Origin: an uncultured Bacilli bacterium
GTDB lineage: Bacteria > Bacillota_I > Bacilli_A > RF39 > UBA660
Reading direction: 5' to 3'
DNA: 43,256 nt
NCBI GenBank assembly: GCA_947626535.1
Contig: CANQSO010000004.1
Location: forward strand, 1 to 43,256
This document shows positions 34,212 through 42,360 of the stretch, in pieces; position 1 is the first letter of the stretch, and the number at the start of each line of letters is the position of its first letter. The notes beneath the pieces are model-generated. The model saw only the letters and a list, made by a program, of their open reading frames with translations, did no database searches and was not told the DNA's origin. A program made the translations under genes and the position numbers.

Positions 34212-35634
34212 TAGTATCACTCTTTCTAAATTTTATTTTACTCATAATTATTGATATAAAATTAAAAAATATTGATAAATCTAAAATAAAACATAAATAT
34301 AATGATGGATAAAAATATCTAATTTCAAATGACTGAGTATTTATAATATAGGCCCCATAATAAAATACGGATAGCAAAAAGATAAATAGATAATAATTTG
34401 TTTTTTTATCCTTTTGCTTTTTACTTACAAATATAGCCAAAATAGTAAGAAGATAAACTATCCATGGTCTTCGTATCACAAAACCAAATAATTCATTAAA
34501 CTTATCATAACTCTTTACAAATAAAACTCTCATTTTACTATCACTAAAATTATATTTTTTCATTATATTCCAACGATTATAATTATATTCGGCATAACTA
34601 ATTTTTTTAACAATCCCTAAAGTTTTTAAAGTAAAATTTCCTTTTACTTTAAAATATGTTAATGGTTCTTTTATTATTAAATTAATATATTTACTTAAAA
34701 TAATTTTAGAATTACCTTCCTTAGAAAGATTTTCTTTATTTATTTTACTTTCAAATAAGGAATTAACTGAACCTTCTGCAGATATCTTTAATGCTTCTTC
34801 TGTTGAACCACTCCCACCTATTTCATCTAAATAATTTAAATAATTTTGTTTTTTTCCATCGTCTAAATGTTGAATAACACTTATAATTTCCCAAGCAAAA
34901 CCAGCTGAAACACTAGACATAATTTTAATATTTAAAATCATTGGTAGTAAAAAAGTTAATAAATATCCAAACATTAAACTAAAAGTTGTAAGTAATTTTA
35001 ACTTTTTATCTACCTTTAATTTATAAACATAAAATAATAATACTGGAATAACGGTAAATGCATTAGCACGATAACCAAACATCATAAAAGAGAAAAAAAT
35101 TATTAAGCCAAATTCTATAATTTTATCAAATACACTTTTATTAATTTTTATCATATCTAATAACAATATTAAATAAACTAAAGCCGCGACACATAAAATA
35201 GAAGCTTCATAATAAACAGAAACACAATATATTAACGGGCTTAATGTTAATATTATATATTTTGCTTTTAAGTAACCCTCCCCCCCATTATTTAACTTTT
35301 TACATAATAAAAAAGTAGCCTGAAAAAACATAAATGCTTGAAAAACGGTATATGAAGCAATATTACCTGTAATAACTTTAAAAAATTCCATAAAAAACGA
35401 TGGTACAACAGTTAGCCAACAACTGACATTTATTAAATTTCTTTGTCCATTTAAAATCATTTTTAAACATTTACCAATTGTTAAAGACATATTATATCTA
35501 CTATATGAATCAGAATACCATATTCCTGGATATGTTATTAAAGTACATAATATTGCTAAAAATAAACTGCCAATAATTATATTTTTATTATTTTTAATTT
35601 TTTGAATATAAAAACTTTTTTTTATGCTGTTCAT
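34204..35634 (-). CDS. GT-C-like polytopic membrane protein with G7 tract
   Basis: A 476-residue protein with about ten spans. The first outer loop reads TYPGIWYSDSYSRYN, an Asp-containing loop reminiscent of GT-C glycosyltransferases; a long hydrophilic insert (about residues 255-345) precedes the last spans. The family is not certain. The ATG at 35634 has aggag 9 bp upstream. A run of seven G (35280-35286) encodes the Gly-Gly of NNGGEG in an inner loop; the frame is presently intact. Confidence 0.5.
   Translation of the reverse strand: MNSIKKSFYIQKIKNNKNIIIGSLFLAILCTLITYPGIWYSDSYSRYNMSLTIGKCLKMILNGQRNLINVSCWLTVVPSFFMEFFKVITGNIASYTVFQAFMFFQATFLLCKKLNNGGEGYLKAKYIILTLSPLIYCVSVYYEASILCVAALVYLILLLDMIKINKSVFDKIIEFGLIIFFSFMMFGYRANAFTVIPVLLFYVYKLKVDKKLKLLTTFSLMFGYLLTFLLPMILNIKIMSSVSAGFAWEIISVIQHLDDGKKQNYLNYLDEIGGSGSTEEALKISAEGSVNSLFESKINKENLSKEGNSKIILSKYINLIIKEPLTYFKVKGNFTLKTLGIVKKISYAEYNYNRWNIMKKYNFSDSKMRVLFVKSYDKFNELFGFVIRRPWIVYLLTILAIFVSKKQKDKKTNYYLFIFLLSVFYYGAYIINTQSFEIRYFYPSLYLCFILDLSIFFNFISIIMSKIKFRKSDTND
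35280..35286. repeat. poly-C/poly-G tract, 7 bp
   Basis: Seven C on the plus strand within the GT-C-like gene, immediately beside another GGG. One base more or fewer would truncate the protein near residue 118. Confidence 0.9.
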
Positions 35635-35646
35635 AATCAAGTACTC

Positions 35647-36579
35647 CTAATTTAATTTATCTATAGATTCAATTAGATAATTAGTTTTCTTAAAAATTAA
35701 ATTTAATATTAATGATAAATATTTAATAATAATAGCATAAATCAAAAATACTCCTGTAAATCCAAAAGACATAAATAACATCGTTGATGCCCAACCTTCA
35801 ACAGTTTGTTTAGTAAAAAATGTTACTAAAGTATAAATACTTACAAAGATACTAAATAAGAACATAATCATTGTTAAAATAATGGTAGCTTTATAACTAA
35901 CATCTGTAAATAATATCAACGCATCAAAAGCATTTTTACCACGTTCTCTTTTTAGTTGTTTATCAATTTTTAAATTATTTGTTTTAGTTTGTTTATAATA
36001 TATTGAAGTTATTTTTAAACCGCAATTTGCTTGAATTGCTTTACGATAAGGAATTGTTTTATTCATAGCATTCATTCGATTAATTGCTCTTCTTGAAACA
36101 ATTCTAAAAGTTTCGGTATCAATTTTATATTGATAATTTGAAAATTTATTAAACAATTTATAAAATAATGTTGAAGATTTTTTTCTTTTGCCTTTACTAC
36201 TTGTATTAACAATATCATAACCTTCTAAAGATTTTAAATATGTTTCAAAAATTAAATCTAAATTATAATCAATATAAACCGAATCAAATTCATAAACAAA
36301 ATCTCCTATTGCTAAATCAACACCAGCATTCATAGATAATTCTAAACCTTGATAATAACTCATATTAATAACACTAACTGTAGCATTATTAACATTTTTA
36401 GCAAATTCTTTTATTTCATTTAATGAATTATCAATAGATTCATCATTAACAAAGATAATCTCATACTTTAAAAATTTATCTTCTAATACTTTATTTAATT
36501 TTAAAGCAAAATCTTTAATTATTTTTTCATTATTTCGAACATATACAACCGCTGAAATAAAATTTTTTTCTTTATTCAT
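35647..36579 (-). CDS. GT2 polyprenyl-phosphate sugar synthase (GtrB/DPM1-like)
   Basis: A 310-residue GT-A family 2 glycosyltransferase followed by two C-terminal membrane spans, the layout of GtrB-like enzymes that load a sugar on undecaprenyl phosphate. N-terminal SAVVYVRNNE, IIFVNDESIDNS, and a position equivalent to the DxD that reads EFDSVYIDY, are visible. The DxD is atypical. It overlaps the FAD oxidoreductase gene by 4 bp. It is the likely donor-making partner of the GT-C and SMR-like genes. Confidence 0.82.
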   Translation of the reverse strand: MNKEKNFISAVVYVRNNEKIIKDFALKLNKVLEDKFLKYEIIFVNDESIDNSLNEIKEFAKNVNNATVSVINMSYYQGLELSMNAGVDLAIGDFVYEFDSVYIDYNLDLIFETYLKSLEGYDIVNTSSKGKRKKSSTLFYKLFNKFSNYQYKIDTETFRIVSRRAINRMNAMNKTIPYRKAIQANCGLKITSIYYKQTKTNNLKIDKQLKRERGKNAFDALILFTDVSYKATIILTMIMFLFSIFVSIYTLVTFFTKQTVEGWASTMLFMSFGFTGVFLIYAIIIKYLSLILNLIFKKTNYLIESIDKLN

Positions 36580-37694
36580 TTTAACACCTCATCTAAATCA
36601 TATACGGTATTTATTTTACCAGATAACACACTTATAAAAGTAGGATTAGTACTAAATTTTTTGATAACTGTTGGTCTTGAATCATCAATTTCACTAGCTT
36701 TTAGAATTGGTTTCATTGAAAATAATGAGCCAACATATTCAAAACCAAATTCCTCTTTTAAATATTTTTTAGCTAAATTAGACATGTAAGGCCATGCACT
36801 TTGAGGTTTATGTGGACACTCATTACAATTTCCAAGTTTTTTAGGACTACAATAATTATTTTTTAAATTCTTTTGACATTCAAAAGTTGGACAACTATCA
36901 TACGATGTTTTATGCGGAGTAAAAGTTACACTTGTTAAAGAATGATATCCTGTTTTACCAAATGGCATGATTGAAAAGAAAGGACCATCCATTACAGTTA
37001 TACCAACATTTTTAAATTTTTCTGAAACAGTACATAAAATAATTTCACATAATTCATATTTAATTTTAAATGGTTCAAATCCTAACATTTCATGAATTTG
37101 ATTAACACTTGCATAAGTAGCATTTAAAATATATCCACTTTTATATATACCAGTATTAGTTTTAATATCATAAGTAGTTTTATTTTTTTTAATATCTGTT
37201 ATATCTTCATTAAATTTAATTGTTACATTTTTATATTTTTTAATTTCTTTCAAAAAATAATCTTTTAATATCTGGGCATCATAAGTATATTCTTTGGTAA
37301 GAAAAGCTCCATCACACATTCCTTCTTTAAAATATTTATTTGTATTTACTTCATCACACATTATATTAGCATTTTCACAAAATTTTTTAAATTGTTTAGC
37401 ATCAGTCCAAGAAAATTTAGAACTTGTAGCATAAACTTGATCAAAACTTGATAGGATAGAAAAATCATAATCCTTATTAAATCTTTCAAAATAATGTGCA
37501 GATTTAATTGCCGTAGAATAACTTCTAGGATAATGATAGCCCATATGAACTCTTGCTTGATTAATATATGTTGCTCTTTTAAAAGCATTATCCTCTTTTT
37601 CTAAAACTAAAACTTTCTCACCTTTCTTACCACAATATAAGGCTGCATATAAACCATAAATTCCAGCTCCTATAATAATTTTATCGTACTGCAT
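36576..37694 (-). CDS. FAD-dependent oxidoreductase with Cys cluster
   Basis: A 372-residue DAO-like flavoprotein: FAD-binding IIGAGIYGLYAALYCGKKG (residues 6-24), then VLVLEKED, a substrate domain, and a C-terminal FISVLSGKINTVYD. Between about residues 265 and 296 lies an insert with five Cys spaced C-x4-C-x8-C-x7-C-x2-C, ending CPHKPQSAWPY, which could hold zinc or an iron-sulfur cluster. The substrate is unknown; flanking GT2 genes suggest oxidation of a sugar or sugar-linked group in glycan synthesis. Confidence 0.8.
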   Translation of the reverse strand: MQYDKIIIGAGIYGLYAALYCGKKGEKVLVLEKEDNAFKRATYINQARVHMGYHYPRSYSTAIKSAHYFERFNKDYDFSILSSFDQVYATSSKFSWTDAKQFKKFCENANIMCDEVNTNKYFKEGMCDGAFLTKEYTYDAQILKDYFLKEIKKYKNVTIKFNEDITDIKKNKTTYDIKTNTGIYKSGYILNATYASVNQIHEMLGFEPFKIKYELCEIILCTVSEKFKNVGITVMDGPFFSIMPFGKTGYHSLTSVTFTPHKTSYDSCPTFECQKNLKNNYCSPKKLGNCNECPHKPQSAWPYMSNLAKKYLKEEFGFEYVGSLFSMKPILKASEIDDSRPTVIKKFSTNPTFISVLSGKINTVYDLDEVLK

Positions 37695-37697
37695 AAT

Positions 37698-38516
37698 TCA
37701 CCTCTTATTGTTTTCTTCTATATTTTTTACGTCATATTGATGAAATAAGTTTTTAACTAATATTTTCATTAAATTTGAATTTCCTTTTATAGGACTAATT
37801 TTAGTCGGAGTAGCTTCATTTTTAGGATATTCTCTTTTTACAGGTATTTCACAAGTTTTCATTTTTAATTGGTCAGCTTTAACTGATAAATAAGCTAATA
37901 ATTCATAAGTAACAAATATATCTCTTAATGGTTGAACATTTTCATTTTCTAAATATTCTTTGGAATAAGCTCGAAAATTATTAGTGGTGTCTGTATACCA
38001 TTTGTGGGCAGCCAAAGATATTATTGGTGCATGAATAAAACGAACTGATAAATATCTAATTACTGGTGTATTAATAGCTTCTCCACCTTTAATAAAACGT
38101 GACCCTTGAACAAAATCATAACCCTCTTCTAATTTTTTAATAAATTTTGGAACATCTTCAATACTATCTTTATTATTACCATCAATTGTTATAATTCCAG
38201 AGTATCCTCTTTGTAAAGCATAATAAATTCCCATCCTTAATTGAGCACCTTGACGTCCTTCTCCCGTTTTTATTAATAAGGTGTTTACCCCATATGATTT
38301 TAATAATTTATCGTCAGTGCTACCATCACTTGATTTTCCATCGCAAATAATTATATCAACTAAAGAATCAATATTTTTATTTTTAGCTCTTTCTAATTCT
38401 TTTTTTATTCTGTCTCCTTCATTTAAAATTGGAATTAATAAACAATATTTATTTTGCTTTTGACTATATTCTTTGATTGTAAAATCAGGAACACCATTAA
38501 TATTCTTTTTTTCCAT
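37698..38516 (-). CDS. GT2 family glycosyltransferase
   Basis: A 272-residue soluble GT-A glycosyltransferase of the DPM1/GT2 type: LLIPILNEGDRI, IIICDGKSSDGST, GEGRQGAQLRMG, IITIDGNNKDS (DGN where DxD is usual), and QGSRFIKGG. No membrane span. ATG 38516 (site aggtga) is chosen over a GTG three codons earlier. It precedes the FAD enzyme by 3 bp. Confidence 0.88.
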   Translation of the reverse strand: MEKKNINGVPDFTIKEYSQKQNKYCLLIPILNEGDRIKKELERAKNKNIDSLVDIIICDGKSSDGSTDDKLLKSYGVNTLLIKTGEGRQGAQLRMGIYYALQRGYSGIITIDGNNKDSIEDVPKFIKKLEEGYDFVQGSRFIKGGEAINTPVIRYLSVRFIHAPIISLAAHKWYTDTTNNFRAYSKEYLENENVQPLRDIFVTYELLAYLSVKADQLKMKTCEIPVKREYPKNEATPTKISPIKGNSNLMKILVKNLFHQYDVKNIEENNKR

Positions 38517-38525
38517 AATCTTCAC

Positions 38526-39308
38526 CTATAATTCTAAAACATATTCTAACACGTCCATGATATTTTTTAAACTAGTTTGCTTCATTTCAATTGAAACAAT
38601 TTTATCGTATTTTTGTTTTTTTAAAATTGCAAATAATTCTAAATGAAGATGATTCTTTTTAATAATTTCTAAATTAGGTTCACTAATATGAATATGATTA
38701 ATTAAATCAAGATTTTCTTTAATAATAGTTAATTTTTCATTATTAGCTATTACCGTTCCAAAATCATAATTAATTTTAACACTAGGCAAATTAATTTCTT
38801 TAACAAAATCTAGAGCTTCTTTAGTAGTATTTAAAAAATTAGTATTATAAATAGTAGGATTAGGTTCTAGAGCAATTACAACATTATAATCTAACGCAAA
38901 AAGCCCAATATCTTTAAAAAAATTTAAAGCTATAGCATAATCTTTTTCATAATTATCCATATTTCGATTTTTAGGATTACCAAACACTAAATTTTGACAT
39001 CCTATAGCATGGGCAAATAAAATAGCTTTTTTAGTATATTCTACTAACATTTGATAATTTTCTTCACTAGCAAAAATGTTTTCTTTTTTGCCAAACCAAA
39101 TTGATTGCATAGACACAATATCTAACTGATAATTACTTTTTAATTCTTGAGCTATTTTTTTAGCTTCATCTAAATGATCATAAGGATCTTTTTCAATTAT
39201 TCTTGTTGGAGCAATTTCTAAAGATGTAATATTATTTTCTTTTAAATAATTATACATTATATTATCATCATCTTTAGTCCAAGCAATATTAGAAATGGCT
39301 AATTTCAT
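38526..39308 (-). CDS. sugar phosphate isomerase/epimerase-like TIM-barrel protein
   Basis: A 260-residue protein of the AP-endonuclease-2/xylose-isomerase-like fold: LEIAPTRI, QSIWFG, LVFGNPKNR, IALEPNPTIYNTNFLNTT, VKINYDFGT, and HIHISEPN carry the His/Glu/Asp metal ligands expected of the fold. The reaction cannot be read from sequence. It lies between an SDR epimerase and a GT2 gene, so a sugar-modifying role is likely. Confidence 0.85.
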   Translation of the reverse strand: MKLAISNIAWTKDDDNIMYNYLKENNITSLEIAPTRIIEKDPYDHLDEAKKIAQELKSNYQLDIVSMQSIWFGKKENIFASEENYQMLVEYTKKAILFAHAIGCQNLVFGNPKNRNMDNYEKDYAIALNFFKDIGLFALDYNVVIALEPNPTIYNTNFLNTTKEALDFVKEINLPSVKINYDFGTVIANNEKLTIIKENLDLINHIHISEPNLEIIKKNHLHLELFAILKKQKYDKIVSIEMKQTSLKNIMDVLEYVLEL

Positions 39309-39316
39309 TACTATCC

Positions 39317-40237
39317 CTACTTTCTTTCTAAAACAAATTTTTTAATATCTTCTAAAACATAATCTTTATCATAAATATAACCATTCTGGCCATTAAACAC
39401 TTTTGCATACTTAGTTTTAAAATTATAATTAGGAATAACATTACTAATTTCATTATTAAAATCTTTAGCAAAAAGATAATAATATAATTCTTTAATAGTT
39501 ATTGGTTCTGTAGCTACATTTAAAATTTTAATATCATGTTTAATAACATCTAAAATATGTCCCCATAAGTTAGCCAAGTTATAAAATTGAAATGAGCCTC
39601 TGCTATCAGTAAAATTTAAAGCTGAAAAACCTAAATCATTAAAAACTTTTTTTAATTTTTTTTGTTCTTCATTTGTTAAATCACGACACTTATAAAAACC
39701 ATTATCAATCTTAAAATAATATTTAGCTAGTTCACTATTTTGTAATAATAATTCTTCATATTTATTTTCTTTTAACATACTAGGAATAATATTAATTAAA
39801 TCATAAATAAAATTTTTCTTTAAATTTTTACCATACAAACCAGGAAGTCTAATAATATGATAATCATAAATATTGTTAATAACCCAATCTTCTAAATATT
39901 TTCGATTTTTACCATATGCATCTTTACTTACTTCAAACATAGTTTCTTCATCAACATTTACTGGATTATCATAAACATCAATAGTTGAAATTAAAACCAA
40001 TTTTTTGGGATTAATTTTTTTAATATTTTCTATAGCATTTAAGATAATTTTAAAATCTTCATCAGGATTAGCATTAGCAATAAATTTTTGAGCTGGTATT
40101 CCACAATAAACTAGAAGATCAGGATTTAAATCAAAAGCTTCATTAATATTTTTAGAATTAAAACACTGAGTAAACTGATGTTGGGCATTAATATTCGAAC
40201 CAACAAAACCTGTATAACCTACTAAAAATTCTTTCAT
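39317..40237 (-). CDS. NAD-dependent epimerase/dehydratase (SDR)
   Basis: A 306-residue extended SDR: FLVGYTGFVGSN (NAD binding), LVLISTIDVYDNP, and the active-site Tyr in DAYGKNRKYLE (Y-G-K-N-R-K, so Y-x3-K fits). The ATG at 40237 follows gaggc; an upstream ATG has no site. It is the first gene of the second glycan operon. The sugar substrate is unknown. Confidence 0.85.
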   Translation of the reverse strand: MKEFLVGYTGFVGSNINAQHQFTQCFNSKNINEAFDLNPDLLVYCGIPAQKFIANANPDEDFKIILNAIENIKKINPKKLVLISTIDVYDNPVNVDEETMFEVSKDAYGKNRKYLEDWVINNIYDYHIIRLPGLYGKNLKKNFIYDLINIIPSMLKENKYEELLLQNSELAKYYFKIDNGFYKCRDLTNEEQKKLKKVFNDLGFSALNFTDSRGSFQFYNLANLWGHILDVIKHDIKILNVATEPITIKELYYYLFAKDFNNEISNVIPNYNFKTKYAKVFNGQNGYIYDKDYVLEDIKKFVLERK

Positions 40238-40285
40238 AACTTGCCTCTTTTCTATAAGAATAAATTTTTTTATCAATACTTTTAT

Positions 40286-40314
40286 ATTTTATCATTTCTA
40301 AAAATGTTTAACAA
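40286..40314 (-). promoter_or_regulatory. promoter of second glycan operon
   Basis: On the minus strand TTGTTA (40309-40314), a 17-bp spacer and TAAAAT (40286-40291). Most of it lies in a 31-nt segment copied from, or shared with, the 3' end of lysR. Confidence 0.65.
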
Positions 40315-40317
40315 CAT
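40287..40317. repeat. 31-nt duplicate of the lysR 3' end (promoter copy)
   Basis: Matches 40432-40462 at 30 of 31 positions. It contains the -35 and most of the -10 of the operon promoter. Confidence 0.85.
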
Positions 40318-40343
40318 ATAGTATTTAAAAATCGAGGAATTTA

Positions 40344-40402
40344 AACACCACTGAACCCATTTAACACCACTGAACACCACTGAACACCGCTGAACACCAT
40401 TG
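40344..40402. repeat. 10-bp tandem repeats
   Basis: Unit AACACCACTG at 40344-40353 and then four head-to-tail copies from 40363 to 40402, with single changes in the last two. Ten bp is about one DNA turn, so sites would lie on one face. They sit 30-90 bp upstream of the operon promoter. Confidence 0.85.
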
Positions 40403-40425
40403 GTCAGCTCTGGTCTGCTCTTATT

Positions 40426-41304
40426 TTATTTTTTTATCATTTCTAAAAATGTTTCACAACATCTATTAAAATAATTTTGTTTTAAACATATAATACCAAA
40501 ATCCCTTTTAGGAATTTTTGGTATTACATTTAATTCATATAATTCTTTATTATTTAATTCTTTTAAAACATATTCTTTAGTTACTACTCCTACTCCATAA
40601 CCTATTTTAGCAAATTCAATTAATAAATTAGAAGATGCTGCATCAATAACACTATGTAAAGTAACATTATTTTCTTTACAATATTTTTCAATATAATCTC
40701 TTGAACTAGATGGTTGTTTTTGCATTAAAATTGGTAATTTAACTAAATCTTTTAAATTAAGTTTTTGATTTATTAATTCATGATAATCTTTACTTACTAC
40801 AAATATATCTTCTAAAGTTCCTAATTTTTGATACCATAAATCATCGGTTATTATTAAAGGAAATTTATTAATTATAAAATCAATATTTCCCTTTTTTAAA
40901 TCTTCTTTTAATTTACTTGTTGGATCAGTACTAATCTCAAAATTAACATTTGGATAGTCTTTATGAAACATTTTTATATAAGGCATTAAAAAGTTTTTAG
41001 CTAAAGTTGTACTTATACCTATTCTAATTGTTCCTACTAATAAATCTTGACCATCTTTAATTTTTTGAGTTGCTTTAGAAAGTAAATTTAAAGCTTCTTC
41101 TATATCATTATAAATTAAATTACCTTCTTTAGTTAAAATAACGCCTTTTTGATTTCTAATAAATAATTTACAATTATAAATACTTTCTAATTTTTTAATT
41201 TGTTTAGTTATTGCTGGTTGAGAAATATGTAATTTTTCACTAGCTTTTGAGATATTTTTAGCTTTTGCCACTTCATAAAATAAATTCCACAAATCTAAAT
41301 TCAT
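40426..41304 (-). CDS. LysR family transcriptional regulator
   Basis: A 292-residue LysR protein: N-terminal helix-turn-helix NISKASEKLHISQPAITKQI (residues 18-37), GVILTKEG, then a substrate-binding domain beginning LVGTIRIGISTT with GNIDFIINKFPL. Related to the CysL/YwfK-like branch by general look only. It is divergent from the HD gene with overlapping promoters, the usual layout for LysR autocontrol and control of the divergent gene. Confidence 0.93.
   Translation of the reverse strand: MNLDLWNLFYEVAKAKNISKASEKLHISQPAITKQIKKLESIYNCKLFIRNQKGVILTKEGNLIYNDIEEALNLLSKATQKIKDGQDLLVGTIRIGISTTLAKNFLMPYIKMFHKDYPNVNFEISTDPTSKLKEDLKKGNIDFIINKFPLIITDDLWYQKLGTLEDIFVVSKDYHELINQKLNLKDLVKLPILMQKQPSSSRDYIEKYCKENNVTLHSVIDAASSNLLIEFAKIGYGVGVVTKEYVLKELNNKELYELNVIPKIPKRDFGIICLKQNYFNRCCETFLEMIKK
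40432..40462. repeat. 31-nt duplicate within lysR 3' end
   Basis: Encodes the last residues of LysR (CCETFLEMIK). It matches 40287-40317 with one mismatch. Confidence 0.85.
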
Positions 41305-41346
41305 TATAACCTCCTGTTATATTAACTATAAATAATATATATTTTT

Positions 41347-41376
41347 ATTATATTTTTAATTGTGATATATTGTCAA
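41347..41376 (-). promoter_or_regulatory. promoter of lysR
   Basis: On the minus strand consensus TTGACA (41371-41376), an 18-bp spacer and TATAAT (41347-41352), followed by the binding site aggaggt. Confidence 0.8.
41363..41371 (+). promoter_or_regulatory. extended -10 promoter of HD-domain gene
   Basis: TGATATATT (extended -10) on the plus strand, overlapping the -35 of lysR by one base, 24 bp ahead of the HD gene start. The -35 is not clear, which suits activation by LysR. Confidence 0.45.
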
Positions 41377-41394
41377 TAGAAAGAGGTAGTTGGT

Positions 41395-42036
41395 ATGGAA
41401 GTAAAAAAAGATTTAGAAATTAAAGATATGTATCATTTTTTAGAAACTTATTGCGAAAAAAAGCATTATGAAAATGCTTTAGTTGCCCTGCCTTTTGCTA
41501 GGGAAGTTCATAAAGAACAAAAACGTTTAGGTGGAGAACCATATATAATTCATCCTTTAAGTGTTGCATTCTTTTCAATAGGCATTGGACTTGATTCTGA
41601 TAATATTATTAGTGGTTCATTATTACATGATACGATTGAAGATCAACATGCTAATTTAGATTTAATAAATATTACTTATGAAATTAAGCATATTGTTAAT
41701 TTACTTACTTTCATTAAAAATACAAATCTCAGTAAAGATATTGCATTAAAAAATTATTATGAAAATATTAAGACTAACTGTGATGCCATCATAATTAAAT
41801 TAATTGATCGAATTCATAATTTATCAACAATGAATAATGCCTTTTCTTTAGAAAAAATGAAAAATTATATTATTGAAACCCAAAAATATGTTATACCTTT
41901 AGCTGATTATGCTAAAAATCATTATCAAAACATAACTAATAAATTATGGTTATTAAAATTTTATTTAACGACACTAGTTAATACTACTGATTATGTGATT
42001 AATGAAGAAGAAAAATTAATTAGGAAAATATGCTAA
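41395..42036 (+). CDS. stand-alone (p)ppGpp hydrolase-like HD protein
   Basis: A 213-residue HD-domain protein like the hydrolase part of RelA/SpoT and MESH1: PYIIHPLSVAFF, the metal-binding HDTIED, and IKLIDRIHNLSTM match the SpoT pattern. The synthetase, TGS and ACT domains are absent, so this would be a small alarmone hydrolase. The start has the site agaggt. It is divergent from lysR. Confidence 0.85.
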   Translation: MEVKKDLEIKDMYHFLETYCEKKHYENALVALPFAREVHKEQKRLGGEPYIIHPLSVAFFSIGIGLDSDNIISGSLLHDTIEDQHANLDLINITYEIKHIVNLLTFIKNTNLSKDIALKNYYENIKTNCDAIIIKLIDRIHNLSTMNNAFSLEKMKNYIIETQKYVIPLADYAKNHYQNITNKLWLLKFYLTTLVNTTDYVINEEEKLIRKIC

Positions 42037-42094
42037 TTATATTTTATTATCTATTTTTTTAAATTTGACATAAAATATTATAGGAAGTGGTTTT

Positions 42095-42349
42095 ATGTAT
42101 CCAGGAAGAACTTTAACTTTAACAAGTATGATAGGAAGAATAAATAGAACTTTAAATTTTGCTAATCAAGTTATACCCTTATATATGAAAGCCAAACCAA
42201 TGGTGAAAAATGCTAAAGATGCTTTTAAAGTTGCCAAAGTTTTTATGGAAAAACCAAAAGTAACAACAAAAACAACTAAAATAATTGAAACCCCAATAAA
42301 AAAAGTAGAAACCAAAATTCCTACTAATAAGCCTGTATTCTTTCAATAG
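42095..42349 (+). CDS. YqfQ/VrrA-like small protein
   Basis: An 84-residue basic protein. The segment FANQVIPLYMKAKPMVKNAK resembles the core of the YqfQ (VrrA) family of Bacillus, of unknown function; the C-terminal half is Lys/Thr/Pro-rich and low in complexity. The site aggaagtgg precedes the ATG. It follows the HD gene by 58 bp and may be co-transcribed. The family call is tentative. Confidence 0.55.
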   Translation: MYPGRTLTLTSMIGRINRTLNFANQVIPLYMKAKPMVKNAKDAFKVAKVFMEKPKVTTKTTKIIETPIKKVETKIPTNKPVFFQ

Positions 42350-42360
42350 GATTTTTTTAT

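Noticed and set aside
37361-37588. Minus-strand frame inside the FAD oxidoreductase
   Set aside because: Out-of-frame shadow of a gene with full domain support.
40344-40402. CRISPR-like array
   Set aside because: Units are 10 bp with no spacers and no cas genes are near.
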